Source: Gp6-AA40 sp050742535 (lineage in GTDB: Bacteria; Acidobacteriota; Vicinamibacteria; Vicinamibacterales; UBA2999). From it: 64,000 nt of DNA. Both the position numbers and the translations under genes were made by a program. Within the stretch, counting starts at the first letter, position 1. Each line of letters begins with the position of its first letter. Shown in pieces: positions 23,898 through 31,479 of the stretch. The stretch is from contig JBOGIQ010000003.1 in NCBI GenBank assembly GCA_050742535.1, positions 1-64,000 on the forward strand, written 5' to 3'. Under the pieces are notes generated by a model. The model had not been told where the DNA came from and made no database searches. It saw only the letters and a list, made by a program, of their open reading frames with translations.

Positions 23898-24110
23898 TTT
23901 TTCCCCGAGACTGAGGCACCTGGAGACAGGGCCTCAGGAGTTTCGACCAGTGTCCGGCTTCAGCTTCAGCTGGACGGCTGCGACAGCCGGCGGTGGATCC
24001 TCGCCGCCGGCCGTCGGTGTGCACGTCGAGCGCCCCGCCACGTGCGGCATTCATTCGCGTGCGCCGCGTGCGTGACTTGCACCGTCTGAAAGTGGACGGG
24101 AGGTAACAGT
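23898..24110 (+). other. Intergenic region after the tRNA-like element
   Basis: Nothing coding is seen. It opens with TTTTTCCCCGAGA, which may act as a terminator with the T arm of the tRNA-like element. The SYLF gene's ribosome binding site (GGAGGTAAC) is at its end. Confidence 0.5.
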
Positions 24111-24812
24111 ATGTGCGCGTTGAGATTGAGTGCTGTGGTTGTGACGGCGCTGCTTATGGCGACGCCGGCATTCGCGCAGCTGGACAAGGGCGACATTGAA
24201 GAGCTCAACGAAGCGGCGGCCGCAGTCGGCGAAATCAGGAACGTCCCGGACAAGGGTATTCCTGAGGCAATCTGGAAGAAGGCCGAATGCGTCGTGGTGA
24301 TTCCGTCGCTCAAGAAGGCGGGCTTCATCGTCGGCGCCGAGGGCGGCGACGGTGTGTTGAGCTGCCGGCAGGGCGCCACGTGGGGCGCGCCTGTTTTCAT
24401 GGAGCTCACCAAGGGCAGCTTCGGGCTGCAGGCCGGTGTGCAGGCGACGCAGCTGGTCCTCGTGATCATGAACCGGCGCGGACTGGAAAAGCTGCTGTCG
24501 AACAAGGTGACGCTGGGGACGGACGCCTCGGTTGCCGCAGGTCCCGTGGGGCGAACGGCCAGCGCGGCGACCGACGCGCAGATGACGGCGGAGATGCTGT
24601 CGTATTCGCGCTCGAAGGGACTCTTTGCGGGCATCGATCTGTCGGGCGGATCGTTGAGGCCGGACAAGGATGCGAACATCCGTGCGTACGGAGCCGGCGC
24701 GGTAGCGCGGGATATCGCGCTCGGCACCGCGCGAGTGACGGTGCCGCCAGAGGGAAGGGCGTTTAGAGAGGCGCTCGGCCGGGACGTGCGCGGGACAACC
24801 GGCGTGAAGTGA
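24111..24812 (+). CDS. SYLF-domain lipid-binding protein
   Basis: 233 residues, ATG 24111 with a strong GGAGGT site seven bases upstream. A signal peptide (LSAVVVTALLMATPAFA) precedes a SYLF (Ysc84) domain: IPEAIWKKAECVVVIPSLKKAGFIVG, then GVLSCRQGATWGAPVFMELTKGSFGLQAGVQATQLVLVIMN, then a region with ARDIALGTARV near the C-terminus. SYLF domains bind phosphoinositides in eukaryotes; bacterial secreted versions are widespread and unstudied. The gene stands alone, ended by a GGCCGACC hairpin. Confidence 0.92.
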   Translation: MCALRLSAVVVTALLMATPAFAQLDKGDIEELNEAAAAVGEIRNVPDKGIPEAIWKKAECVVVIPSLKKAGFIVGAEGGDGVLSCRQGATWGAPVFMELTKGSFGLQAGVQATQLVLVIMNRRGLEKLLSNKVTLGTDASVAAGPVGRTASAATDAQMTAEMLSYSRSKGLFAGIDLSGGSLRPDKDANIRAYGAGAVARDIALGTARVTVPPEGRAFREALGRDVRGTTGVK

Positions 24813-24830
24813 CGGTCCGTGCGTGAACGA

Positions 24831-24851
24831 GGCCGACCCCTAAGGTCGGCC
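24831..24851 (+). terminator. Hairpin after the SYLF gene
   Basis: Stem GCCGACC (24832-24838) pairs with GGTCGGC (24844-24850) with a CCTAA loop. The same stem as at 9444 and 45442. The following CCCG is not a T-run, so strength is uncertain. Confidence 0.45.
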
Positions 24852-24867
24852 CCGTTCTGCGGATACG

Positions 24868-25242
24868 ATGAGCACCATGCCACGTCTCATCGACGCTCCA
24901 TCAATCATCCAGGCCGCGGGCACGAAACCAAAGCGGATTGAAGAGTATGTGGGCCGCGTCAACAGCGGTCACGACGCCGTGAGCGTGGCGCGCATGCGCT
25001 CCCCGGCGGGTTGGCTCGAGCCTGGCCAGCGGCCGATGTTCGAGGAGATCACGATCGTGCTTCGCGGAATGGTACGGGTCGAGCACGAAGGCGGCAGCCT
25101 CGACGTGCAGGCAGGGCAGGCGGTCGTCACGACGCCCGGCGAATGGGTCCGTTACAGCACGCCCGACGCAGACGGGGCCGAGTATGTGGCGGTCTGTCTG
25201 CCGGCGTTCTCACCCGACACGGTCCACCGGGACCCGGCGTAA
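24868..25242 (+). CDS. Cupin-domain protein
   Basis: Soluble cytoplasmic protein of 124 residues with a single cupin barrel: MFEEITIVLRGMVRVEHEGGSLDVQAGQAVVTTPGEWVRYSTP followed by GAEYVAVCLPAF. The usual first-motif His is replaced (PMFEE), as in several cupin groups that bind metal through fewer ligands or none. The conserved PAFSPDTVHRD ending is typical of a subgroup near ethanolamine-utilisation and ectoine-synthase-like cupins. No substrate can be assigned. It lies between the SYLF gene and the DUF6152 fusion, 82 bases before the latter's start. Confidence 0.85.
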   Translation: MSTMPRLIDAPSIIQAAGTKPKRIEEYVGRVNSGHDAVSVARMRSPAGWLEPGQRPMFEEITIVLRGMVRVEHEGGSLDVQAGQAVVTTPGEWVRYSTPDADGAEYVAVCLPAFSPDTVHRDPA

Positions 25243-25324
25243 CCGGGCGATTCCATGTTTGACAGGCGTACCCGGTCGCGCCATGATCTGCGCCAACCGA
25301 TTACTCGAAGCAGGTGAAGAGCTG

Positions 25325-26437
25325 ATGACGAAGCGGGCTGTGGTTGCGGTCATGCTGGCCGTGGCTGTTGGTGTCGTGTCGCTGCGCGCGCAGCACACGC
25401 TGGCAGCAAAATTCGACGTGACGAAGTCGTTGACGCTCACCGGCACGGTGACACAGATCGACTGGGCCAACCCGTATGTCCATATCCTGATGAAGGTGCC
25501 CGGACAGCCACTGCCGGTGCTGTGGGCCGTGGAGGTGGAAGGTCCGATCGTTCTCACCGACAACGGCTGGAGTCAGGCGTCACTTCCCATCGGCGAAACG
25601 ATTCGCGTGGAGGGATACGCCGCGCGTGACGGCAGCAGGCAGATCTCCGGCAGGTCAGTGGTGATGACGTCCACCAATAGACCGGTATACGTCGGTACCA
25701 ACGGCACGCCGAAGCCCCGGCCCGTGGCCAAGGGACCGACGCCGCGATGGCCGTCCGGCCAGCCGCGGCTTGGTCCAGCTCCGGGCGAGACGGGTTACTG
25801 GGGATACCCGGCACGCGGCGGTCTGCTCGAAGACGGTGTCACCGTGCAGATGGACCGCTACGGCCTGCTGAACAACATTGCCGACGCGTCGAAGGTTGCC
25901 CCGATGCAGCCCTGGGCGCTCGGTGTCTACCGGGAGAGACAGCGGACCTTCCTGCAGCGGGATCCCATGTATCTCTGGTGCAAGCCGCCGGGCGGCCCGC
26001 GCCAGTTCCAGCAGCTCTACGGATTCCAGTTCGTCGAGCAGCCGGACTTCAAGCGCGTCTTCGTGCTGATGGGCAGCGCCAACCGGAACCGGCGCATTAT
26101 CTACACCGACGGCCGCAAGCAGGTCGGTCAGGTGAACGGCAACGACGATAATCCGGTGTTCTATGGTCAGGCGGTCGCCCGCTGGGAGGGCGACACCTTC
26201 GTCGTCGACACCCGTTCGTTCAATGAGGAGTTCTGGTTCGACAACGGCGGCCTGCCGCACACCGACAAGCTTCATCTGATTGAGCGGTTTACCCGTACCG
26301 ACATGGGGACGATGAGGTACGAAGTTACGATCGACGATCCGGGCGCCTATACCCGGACGTGGAAGAGCACGTGGAATCTGAACTGGGTCCCTGGCGAAGA
26401 GACGCCGTACTTCCTGTGTATGGACAATCGCCCGTAG
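25325..26437 (+). CDS. Secreted fusion: DUF6152 domain plus 'DGDTLVVET' family domain
   Basis: Start chosen at ATG 25325 (upstream GAAGAG), giving a signal peptide (RAVVAVMLAVAVGVVSLRA) and 370 residues. Residues 20-120 or so match the DUF6152 pattern: HTLAAKFDVTKSLTLTGTVTQIDWANPYVHILM, EGYAARDGSRQISGRSVVM. The C-terminal half is the repeated family: LQRDPMYLWCKPPGGPRQFQQLYG, RIIYTDGRKQ, AVARWEGDTFVVDTRSFNEEFWFDNGGLPHTDKL, IERFTRTDMGTMRYEVTIDDPGAYTRTWKS. The same fusion occurs at 30405. It is followed by a REP-like palindrome and then by a second family member, so both may lie in one operon. Confidence 0.87.
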   Translation: MTKRAVVAVMLAVAVGVVSLRAQHTLAAKFDVTKSLTLTGTVTQIDWANPYVHILMKVPGQPLPVLWAVEVEGPIVLTDNGWSQASLPIGETIRVEGYAARDGSRQISGRSVVMTSTNRPVYVGTNGTPKPRPVAKGPTPRWPSGQPRLGPAPGETGYWGYPARGGLLEDGVTVQMDRYGLLNNIADASKVAPMQPWALGVYRERQRTFLQRDPMYLWCKPPGGPRQFQQLYGFQFVEQPDFKRVFVLMGSANRNRRIIYTDGRKQVGQVNGNDDNPVFYGQAVARWEGDTFVVDTRSFNEEFWFDNGGLPHTDKLHLIERFTRTDMGTMRYEVTIDDPGAYTRTWKSTWNLNWVPGEETPYFLCMDNRP

Positions 26438-26444
26438 ATGTAGG

Positions 26445-26462
26445 GTCCGCCTTCAGGCGGAC
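26445..26462 (+). repeat. REP-like palindrome
   Basis: GTAGATGTAGG followed by GTCCGCCT-TC-AGGCGGAC, in the 36-base gap between two same-strand secreted-protein genes. It lies 11 bases before the next ATG, so it may fold in the mRNA leader there. Confidence 0.78.
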
Positions 26463-26473
26463 GTGGAGTTGAG

Positions 26474-27346
26474 ATGAGCATTCGATCGATTGGCCGTCCT
26501 TTGACGCTGGCTGCGTGCCTCATATTCGCGGTCGCCACGGCGGCCAGTGCATTCGCGCAGGACGCGGGCGGACAGGGACGAGGCGCTGGCGCCGGAGGGC
26601 AGGGGCGCGCAGGTGGCCAGGGACGCGGGGGACGCGGCGCAGCGGCGCCGTCGGCGCCGACGCCACGATGGCCCGACGGCAAACCGATTCTTGGCTCGGT
26701 GCCCGGACAGCCGGTCGGTGGATGGGGCGCCGGCGTGACGACGCTTCCACAAGGACAACTCGACAAGATTCCGTTTCAGCCCTGGGCGCGCGCGGCCTAC
26801 GACATCCGCCAGATCGATCAATTCGAGCCGCACACGCGGTGCAAGGCGTCCGGCGTGTCGCGGCAGTTCTCCACGCCGTACGGCACGGAGTTCGTCGAAG
26901 TCCCTGACCTCAAGCGGATGTACATCATGGACAACGGCGGTCCGAATTCGTATCGGATCATCTACCTCGACGGACGATCGTTCCCGGCGAACATCCCGCT
27001 GACGAACTACGGCTATTCGATCGGGCACTGGGAAGGCGATACGCTCGTGATTGAAACGCGCGGCCTGAACGATAAGTTCTGGTTGGACACGCGCGGCACG
27101 CCGCACACGTCGCAACTGAAGTTCACCGAGCGCCTGACCCGAACGGACATGAACACGATGCGGTATCAGGCGACGATCGACGATCCCGGCGCGTACACGG
27201 CGCCCTGGACGACGGCGGATTTCAACCTCCGATGGAGGCCGGGTGACGAGCTGTTCGAGTACATCTGCCAGCAGTACAACGAGGGTCCGACGCTGATGCT
27301 CGGCAGCCAGGAAGAGATCGACAACACGCGCTTCTTCGTTCCGTAG
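26474..27346 (+). CDS. Secreted 'DGDTLVVET' family protein with Gly/Arg-rich linker
   Basis: 290 residues, ATG 26474 with GTGGAG upstream. A signal peptide (SIGRPLTLAACLIFAVATAASAFA) is followed by about 30 residues of Gly/Gln/Arg repeats, then RWPDGKPILGSVPGQPVGGW. Family blocks: TRCKASGVSRQFSTPYGTEF, RIIYLDGRSFP, SIGHWEGDTLVIETRGLNDKFWLDTRGTPHTSQL, ERLTRTDMNTMRYQATIDDPGAYTAPWTT and LFEYICQQYNEGP. Very similar in order and wording to the C-terminal half of the preceding gene's product, so they are likely tandem paralogues. Confidence 0.87.
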   Translation: MSIRSIGRPLTLAACLIFAVATAASAFAQDAGGQGRGAGAGGQGRAGGQGRGGRGAAAPSAPTPRWPDGKPILGSVPGQPVGGWGAGVTTLPQGQLDKIPFQPWARAAYDIRQIDQFEPHTRCKASGVSRQFSTPYGTEFVEVPDLKRMYIMDNGGPNSYRIIYLDGRSFPANIPLTNYGYSIGHWEGDTLVIETRGLNDKFWLDTRGTPHTSQLKFTERLTRTDMNTMRYQATIDDPGAYTAPWTTADFNLRWRPGDELFEYICQQYNEGPTLMLGSQEEIDNTRFFVP

Positions 27347-27358
27347 GTCGTGCGCAGT

Positions 27359-27796
27359 ATGAAATCCAGAATCCTCTCGTTCGTCGTTGCGGTCGTGATC
27401 GCAGCCGGGATGATCTCAGGCGGAATAGTGACGGTCGCGGCCCAGGAAGCCCATCCTCTGGAGGGCACGTGGTACGGTGAGTACAGCACCGGCAACCAGA
27501 AGACCGACCTGACGGTCATCATGAAGTGGGACGGAAAGAGCGTCAGCGGTCTGATCAATCCGGGACCGAACTCCAAACCGCTCACGGCCGCCGTGCTGGA
27601 CATCATTCCCGGCAAACCGGCGCCGCAGGGACAGCAATCGACCACCGGCGTTCCGCCAACGTTCAAGGTGCGCTTCGACGTGGACGGCATGACGTTCGAG
27701 GGAACGCTCCGCAATCCTGTGGGTGGGAACCGCCAGCTCGTGGGGACCTGGAAACGTGCCGCGCAGAGCGGTGCTTTCCAGATCCGCCGGTTGTAA
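27359..27796 (+). CDS. Small secreted beta-rich protein, lipocalin-like
   Basis: 145 residues from ATG 27359; an in-frame GTG at 27350 is also possible. A signal peptide (ILSFVVAVVIAAGMISGGIVTVAA) precedes a beta-rich domain: HPLEGTWYGEYSTGNQKTDLTVIMKWDGKSVSGLINPG, FKVRFDVDGMTFEGTL and LVGTWKR. The EGTW...GTW framing resembles lipocalin or avidin-like barrels. It is 12 bases after the preceding gene and probably the last member of the 25325-27796 group. A tandem CACGAAGG repeat follows. Confidence 0.8.
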   Translation: MKSRILSFVVAVVIAAGMISGGIVTVAAQEAHPLEGTWYGEYSTGNQKTDLTVIMKWDGKSVSGLINPGPNSKPLTAAVLDIIPGKPAPQGQQSTTGVPPTFKVRFDVDGMTFEGTLRNPVGGNRQLVGTWKRAAQSGAFQIRRL

Positions 27797-27824
27797 CTTC
27801 GATGGGCGCCGCCTTCACCCGACG

Positions 27825-27867
27825 TTAACCACGAAGGCCGCGAAGAACTCGAAGGGCGCGAAGAACT
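27825..27867 (+). repeat. Tandem CACGAAGGGCGCGAAGAA-type repeat
   Basis: TTAACCACGAAGGCCGCGAAG and a second ACTCGAAGGGCGCGAAG unit, preceded by CACCCGACG exactly as at 9380-9392. The spacer 27797-28008 holds nothing else that is recognisable except a short AT-rich TTTTTTTCTATTTG stretch (27882-27895), which might belong to the promoter of the next gene or to a terminator. Confidence 0.75.
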
Positions 27868-28008
27868 CTGTTCTCGCGCTTTTTTTCTATTTGCACCACG
27901 CGACATTGCCGGCTGCCCGATGTGGGTGTCGCCTGAGAGCGATGTACGGCGCTCCCTGTCCTGTAATCGTGCCGCATCCGCGCGATTGATACTCGAGCAG
28001 GCGCGGTC

Positions 28009-28269
28009 ATGACATTACATGCGATCCAACGGACGGTATCGGTGCTGTTCATGAGCACTCTGGCCGTGGTGGCTATGGTCCGGCATCTCTCGGCAGACGA
28101 GTACGAACCAGTGTGCACCGAGTGGCCGCCATACAACTGCCATTGGGGAGACGGCGCGGACTGTGACATGCGATACACGGAGTGTGCCGACTACTGCGAC
28201 ATGGGTGGCGGGGGGCTCGGCACTTTCAATTGCGACTTGATTGGCGGTTCATGCCACTGTGCAAGCTGA
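28009..28269 (+). CDS. Small secreted 8-cysteine peptide (copy 1), defensin-like spacing
   Basis: 86 residues. A hydrophobic N-terminus (TVSVLFMSTLAVVAMV, then LSADEYEP) is a likely signal peptide. The mature part has exactly eight cysteines: C36, C44, C52, C59, C63, C75, C82, C84, i.e. C-x7-C-x7-C-x6-C-x3-C-x11-C-x6-C-x-C, with a Gly-rich loop (MGGGGLG). The last five (C-x3-C ... C ... C-x-C) fit the cysteine-stabilised alpha-beta pattern of defensin-like peptides. A homologue with the same order is at 29253. Both are followed at once by a TIGR03435 gene. The family is not recognised; the function is inferred only from spacing. Confidence 0.7.
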   Translation: MTLHAIQRTVSVLFMSTLAVVAMVRHLSADEYEPVCTEWPPYNCHWGDGADCDMRYTECADYCDMGGGGLGTFNCDLIGGSCHCAS

Positions 28270-28315
28270 TCGACGTGGCCGCAGGCCAGGTGTAGAGTGG
28301 CGGAGGAGGCTGGAC

Positions 28316-29167
28316 GTGCGAGTGTTGTGGTCCCTCGCCGCCGTCATGGCGACGACGGCCGGACTGGTCGCGCAGAATACGGGCGGATTGATTGCAGGTG
28401 CCTCGGACCGGCCGACGCCGGCGTTCGAGGTCGCCTCAGTGAAGCCGAATAGGACCTCGTCGACGGCGATGACGATCCAATGGACGCCGGACGGGCGTTT
28501 TCGTGCCACCAACGTTCCGCTGCAGACGCTCATCACGGTCGCCTTCAGCCTCCGGTCGCGTGATCAGATCCTCAACGCACCATCCTGGACAGCCGTGGAA
28601 CGGTTCGACATCGACGGCCGGCCGTCGGCCGACATTCCGCGTGCGCAGCATGTGCTCCTGCTGCAGGCACTGTTGTCGGAACGGTTCGCGCTGGTGGTTC
28701 GGCCGGTCGCGTCGGAATTGCCCGTGTACGTGCTCGCCAGGCGAAGGGGAGACAATGCGGCGCTGCCACGCGGCATGCGTGAGTCCACGCGGCGATGCGA
28801 GGAGACGTCGGGCCCGGCCGCAGCGGATTCGAAGCAGGTCGCGAGCTCGCGTTCGGACTGCTTGCTGCGTGGTGACGCCCGTGGCGGCAGGATCACCGCC
28901 CTCGGAGCACGGATGGCCGCGCTCGTCTTTCAACTGTCCGGCATGCTCGGCGCCAAAGTGATCGATCAGACAGGATTGCCGGGCAGGTATGACTTCGAGG
29001 TCGTGGCGCCCGATGGGTCGTCGAACGTCCAGTCCGACGACCTGGTTGCTCGCCAGGCATGGTTGATTGCTGCCGTTGAAAGCCAACTCGGGCTGGACCT
29101 CCGGCGCGAGACGGCGCCCGCTTCGTCGGTGTACGTCGAGCGCGTCGATCGGCCGACGCCAAACTAG
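28316..29167 (+). CDS. TIGR03435 family protein (copy 1)
   Basis: 283 residues from a GTG at 28316, chosen because GGAGGAGG lies seven bases upstream and a signal peptide (LWSLAAVMATTAGLVAQ) follows at once. All TIGR03435 landmarks are present: PAFEVASVKPN, DGRFRATNVPLQTLITVAFSL, RSRDQILNAPSWTAVERFDIDGRP, LLLQALLSERFALVVRP, LPVYVLARRRGD, LGAKVIDQTGLPGRYDFEVVAP and the terminal YVERVDRPTPN. The family is hugely expanded in Acidobacteria and has no proven function. It ends 85 bases before the second 8-Cys gene. Confidence 0.93.
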   Translation: MRVLWSLAAVMATTAGLVAQNTGGLIAGASDRPTPAFEVASVKPNRTSSTAMTIQWTPDGRFRATNVPLQTLITVAFSLRSRDQILNAPSWTAVERFDIDGRPSADIPRAQHVLLLQALLSERFALVVRPVASELPVYVLARRRGDNAALPRGMRESTRRCEETSGPAAADSKQVASSRSDCLLRGDARGGRITALGARMAALVFQLSGMLGAKVIDQTGLPGRYDFEVVAPDGSSNVQSDDLVARQAWLIAAVESQLGLDLRRETAPASSVYVERVDRPTPN

Positions 29168-29252
29168 GTGCGTTACGTACGACGCACTGTGTCTTGTTCG
29201 AGCAGCAGCGGTGATGTCAGATCGGGGTTCTTTCAGCGCGACGGAGGTTCCG

Positions 29253-29510
29253 ATGCGGCGATTGTCGATCCGGCTGCTCACTGCGACGACGTTTCTGATC
29301 CTTGCTCGCATGGACGACGCGAAGGCGGCGATGCTGTGCGGCGATCAGGGCGGCATGTGGAAGTGCGAATGGGAAAACGAACCGGCACAGTGTTCCCAGT
29401 TGTACAACTTCTGTTACGGGTACTGCTCGGGCCACGGAGGAGTCCATAATTTTTATTGTGCGCAGGACTATGACCCCGGCGCGGGGTTCTGCTGGTGTGG
29501 TCTCAGCTAA
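29253..29510 (+). CDS. Small secreted 8-cysteine peptide (copy 2), defensin-like spacing
   Basis: 85 residues, nearly the same length as copy 1. ATG 29253 has GGAGG six bases upstream. A signal peptide (RRLSIRLLTATTFLILARM) ends near AKAAM. Cysteines are C29, C38, C47, C54, C58, C69, C80, C82: C-x8-C-x8-C-x6-C-x3-C-x10-C-x10-C-x-C, the same order as copy 1 with small loop changes. Other than the cysteines the two share only aromatic and Gly placements (for example xNFCYGYCSGHGG). The 3' end overlaps the start of the next TIGR03435 gene, so the two are probably translated together. Confidence 0.7.
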   Translation: MRRLSIRLLTATTFLILARMDDAKAAMLCGDQGGMWKCEWENEPAQCSQLYNFCYGYCSGHGGVHNFYCAQDYDPGAGFCWCGLS

Positions 29511-30345
29511 AGGGGGAACAGCGCTGGTACTGGTCGCCGCGACGCTATGCCACGGCTCGGCGCAGGAGCGTGACTCCGAACAGCCGCGCCGCGCGGCGAC
29601 GTTTGCCGTGACGTCGGTGAAGCCGACTGACGGTAGCGGACCACGCACCTTCAGATGGGGGCCCGATGGCAGTTACCGTGCCACGAACCTGCCGCTGGTG
29701 ATCCTTGTCGCAGACGCCCTTCAGGTGCGCACTGATCAGCTGATCGATGTTCCTTCGTGGGTGACGACGCAAACCTACGATATCGAGGCAAAGCCGGCGG
29801 CGCCGGTGCCGCCCGCACAGCATCGTGGCCTGCTGCGCGCGCTCCTCGAGGATCGGTTCAAGCTGCGCCTCGCCACTGTTGCCCGGAACGTTCCGGTATA
29901 TGCGCTTGGGCTCGCACGGCCGGATCGACGCCTCGGCCGCGGCATCCGACCCGAGGAACGTGAATGCGTCAAGGGGTTCGCTCCTGCGCTCGAGCGCCCG
30001 CTCAAGCCAGGGCAACCTGCGCTCTGCGGTGTCGGCGTGGACAGGGGCGTTCTCGCCGCAGGCGGCGCGCCGATTTCGGCGTTGCTCAGTGCGCTGCGGC
30101 CGTTGCTCGAACTCGAGGTCGTCGATCGGAGCGGGTTGACCGGCCGCTTCGACGTGTATCTCCGCTGGACGCCGGAGCAGCACGCGTGCGGCACGTGCCC
30201 GCTGTTACTCGAATTTCCCGCCTCCGCGAACGGGCCATCGTTCTTCACGGCCATCGTCGAGCAGTTGGGACTGCGGCTCGACCGGCAGCGATCGGCAAAG
30301 GATGTCTGGAGGATTGCCCATATCGCCAGACCCGATTCGAACTGA
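29470..30345 (+). CDS. TIGR03435 family protein (copy 2)
   Basis: From ATG 29470, inside the end of the 8-Cys gene in another frame; a GTG at 29497 is the alternative. About 291 residues. A short signal-like stretch (GTALVLVAATLCHGSAQ) is followed by family blocks: AATFAVTSVKPTDG, DGSYRATNLPLVILVADAL, RTDQLIDVPSWVTTQTYDIEAKP, LLRALLEDRFKLRLATVARNVPVYALGLARPD, LELEVVDRSGLTGRFDVYLRWTPE and IVEQLGLRLDRQRS. The C-terminus (HIARPDSN) is a weakened form of the usual IDRVERPTPN. Only loosely similar to copy 1, so the pair duplicated long ago or was assembled separately. Confidence 0.9.
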   Translation: MTPARGSAGVVSAKGGTALVLVAATLCHGSAQERDSEQPRRAATFAVTSVKPTDGSGPRTFRWGPDGSYRATNLPLVILVADALQVRTDQLIDVPSWVTTQTYDIEAKPAAPVPPAQHRGLLRALLEDRFKLRLATVARNVPVYALGLARPDRRLGRGIRPEERECVKGFAPALERPLKPGQPALCGVGVDRGVLAAGGAPISALLSALRPLLELEVVDRSGLTGRFDVYLRWTPEQHACGTCPLLLEFPASANGPSFFTAIVEQLGLRLDRQRSAKDVWRIAHIARPDSN

Positions 30346-30404
30346 TCGAGAACCTCACCGAATTCCCGGCCTCACCGACGTGGACCGCCCTCGCGTCAAC
30401 CGGG

Positions 30405-31451
30405 CTACTTCCCGGGCACGAACCGATCGAGACACTCGTACGGGTGGACGGTGTTCTCCGGCTTCCACACGAAGTACCGTTTGAGTTCGAACGGTCGCGT
30501 GAAGTTCACCGGATCGGTCGTCGTCAGCGTGTAGTCGAGACGGCTGTAATCCGCATTCGGGATGAAGCGCTCGACGGTCTTGATCTGATTACTCTGCGGT
30601 GTGCCCTCGTGATCGAAATAGCCCGCGGCGATGTGATCGGTTTCGACCACGAGCGTCCTGCCCTCCCAGCGCCCGCGTGAAAAGCCGTACAACGTATGCG
30701 CCGCCGGTGCGACCTCCTTCGGATTCATGTGGATCGTGCGCACGGTGTCGTATTCCTCGAGGCGCATGACGATCCGGTCGCCCGCCCGGCTGAACTCCAT
30801 GGGCAGCGGAGAAATCATGATCAGCGGTGTGCCCTTCGTGCCGCACTTCAGCAGCACGTTGTCGCGCGGATTCCATTTCGCGAGCCCGGCCTTGCCGGCG
30901 GCGGTCAGCGGATATCCTCCCTTGAACATCGGAAACGCCGCGGGGTCGCTCATGATCGTGGACCAGACGCGGAACAGGCCGTCGGCCTTCGCTTTCGCGG
31001 CAGCCACATCGACGGTGATCCTTGCCGCTCCGACGACGCGGCCCGCTTTTCCGGCGGCGAAATACGGCTTGTCCGATCCGAACGTGAATTCGTTGCCGTT
31101 GGGCAGCAGCACGCTGCGCGCAAGAATCTCGGGCCGGCTGCGCATCGACGGCGAACCGGCAATCGTGATGCGATCGCCGACGCGGATGGAGCTTCCGTCC
31201 ACACCGCGATTGCGGAGAATGCTGATCGACGCTGTTTCCGCGTCCCACACCGTCTCCCGGCCTTTCTCGTCCGTCACGGCGAGGAGGATCTGGCCGTGCG
31301 GATTTCGCCACGACACGGCCTTGACGACGCCGCTCACTTCGATGGTCTTCCTCGAATCGAAAATACCCGCCTGGCTATGATGCGCGTGAGCCAGGCCCAC
31401 GAACGCGTTGAGCCCCAAGGCCAGACTCACGAGCCGCACGACTGGTCGCAT
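30405..31451 (-). CDS. Secreted fusion: DUF6152 domain plus 'DGDTLVVET' family domain
   Basis: 348 residues; the ATG at 31451 has GGAGG upstream. A signal peptide (RLVSLALGLNAFVGLAHA) ends just before HHSQAGIFDSRKTIEVSGVVKAVSWRNPHGQILLAV, the DUF6152 opening, which runs to LARSVLLPNGNEFTF (about residue 125). The C-terminal half reads KCGTKGTPLIMISPLPMEFSRAGDRIVMRLEEYDTVRTIHM, FSRGRWEGRTLVVETDHIAAGYFDHEGTPQSNQIKTVERF, YTLTTTDPVNFTRPFEL and VHPYECLDRF. It is convergent with TIGR03435 copy 2 (59 bases apart). Same domain order as 25325. Confidence 0.87.
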   Translation of the reverse strand: MRPVVRLVSLALGLNAFVGLAHAHHSQAGIFDSRKTIEVSGVVKAVSWRNPHGQILLAVTDEKGRETVWDAETASISILRNRGVDGSSIRVGDRITIAGSPSMRSRPEILARSVLLPNGNEFTFGSDKPYFAAGKAGRVVGAARITVDVAAAKAKADGLFRVWSTIMSDPAAFPMFKGGYPLTAAGKAGLAKWNPRDNVLLKCGTKGTPLIMISPLPMEFSRAGDRIVMRLEEYDTVRTIHMNPKEVAPAAHTLYGFSRGRWEGRTLVVETDHIAAGYFDHEGTPQSNQIKTVERFIPNADYSRLDYTLTTTDPVNFTRPFELKRYFVWKPENTVHPYECLDRFVPGK

Positions 31452-31479
31452 GGTGTTGCCTCCTTCAGAGCCGTCTCTA

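Noticed and set aside
23614..24054. A minus-strand frame across the tRNA-like element (WARFERASLCSDGEA...).
   Set aside because: It looks like the false protein that arises from reading the antisense of a tRNA-like sequence; no start site or family.
29302..29469. The N-terminal extension of TIGR03435 copy 2 in the frame from 29302.
   Set aside because: It overlaps the 8-Cys gene for its whole length and has no signal peptide; the ATG at 29470 or the GTG at 29497 is better.
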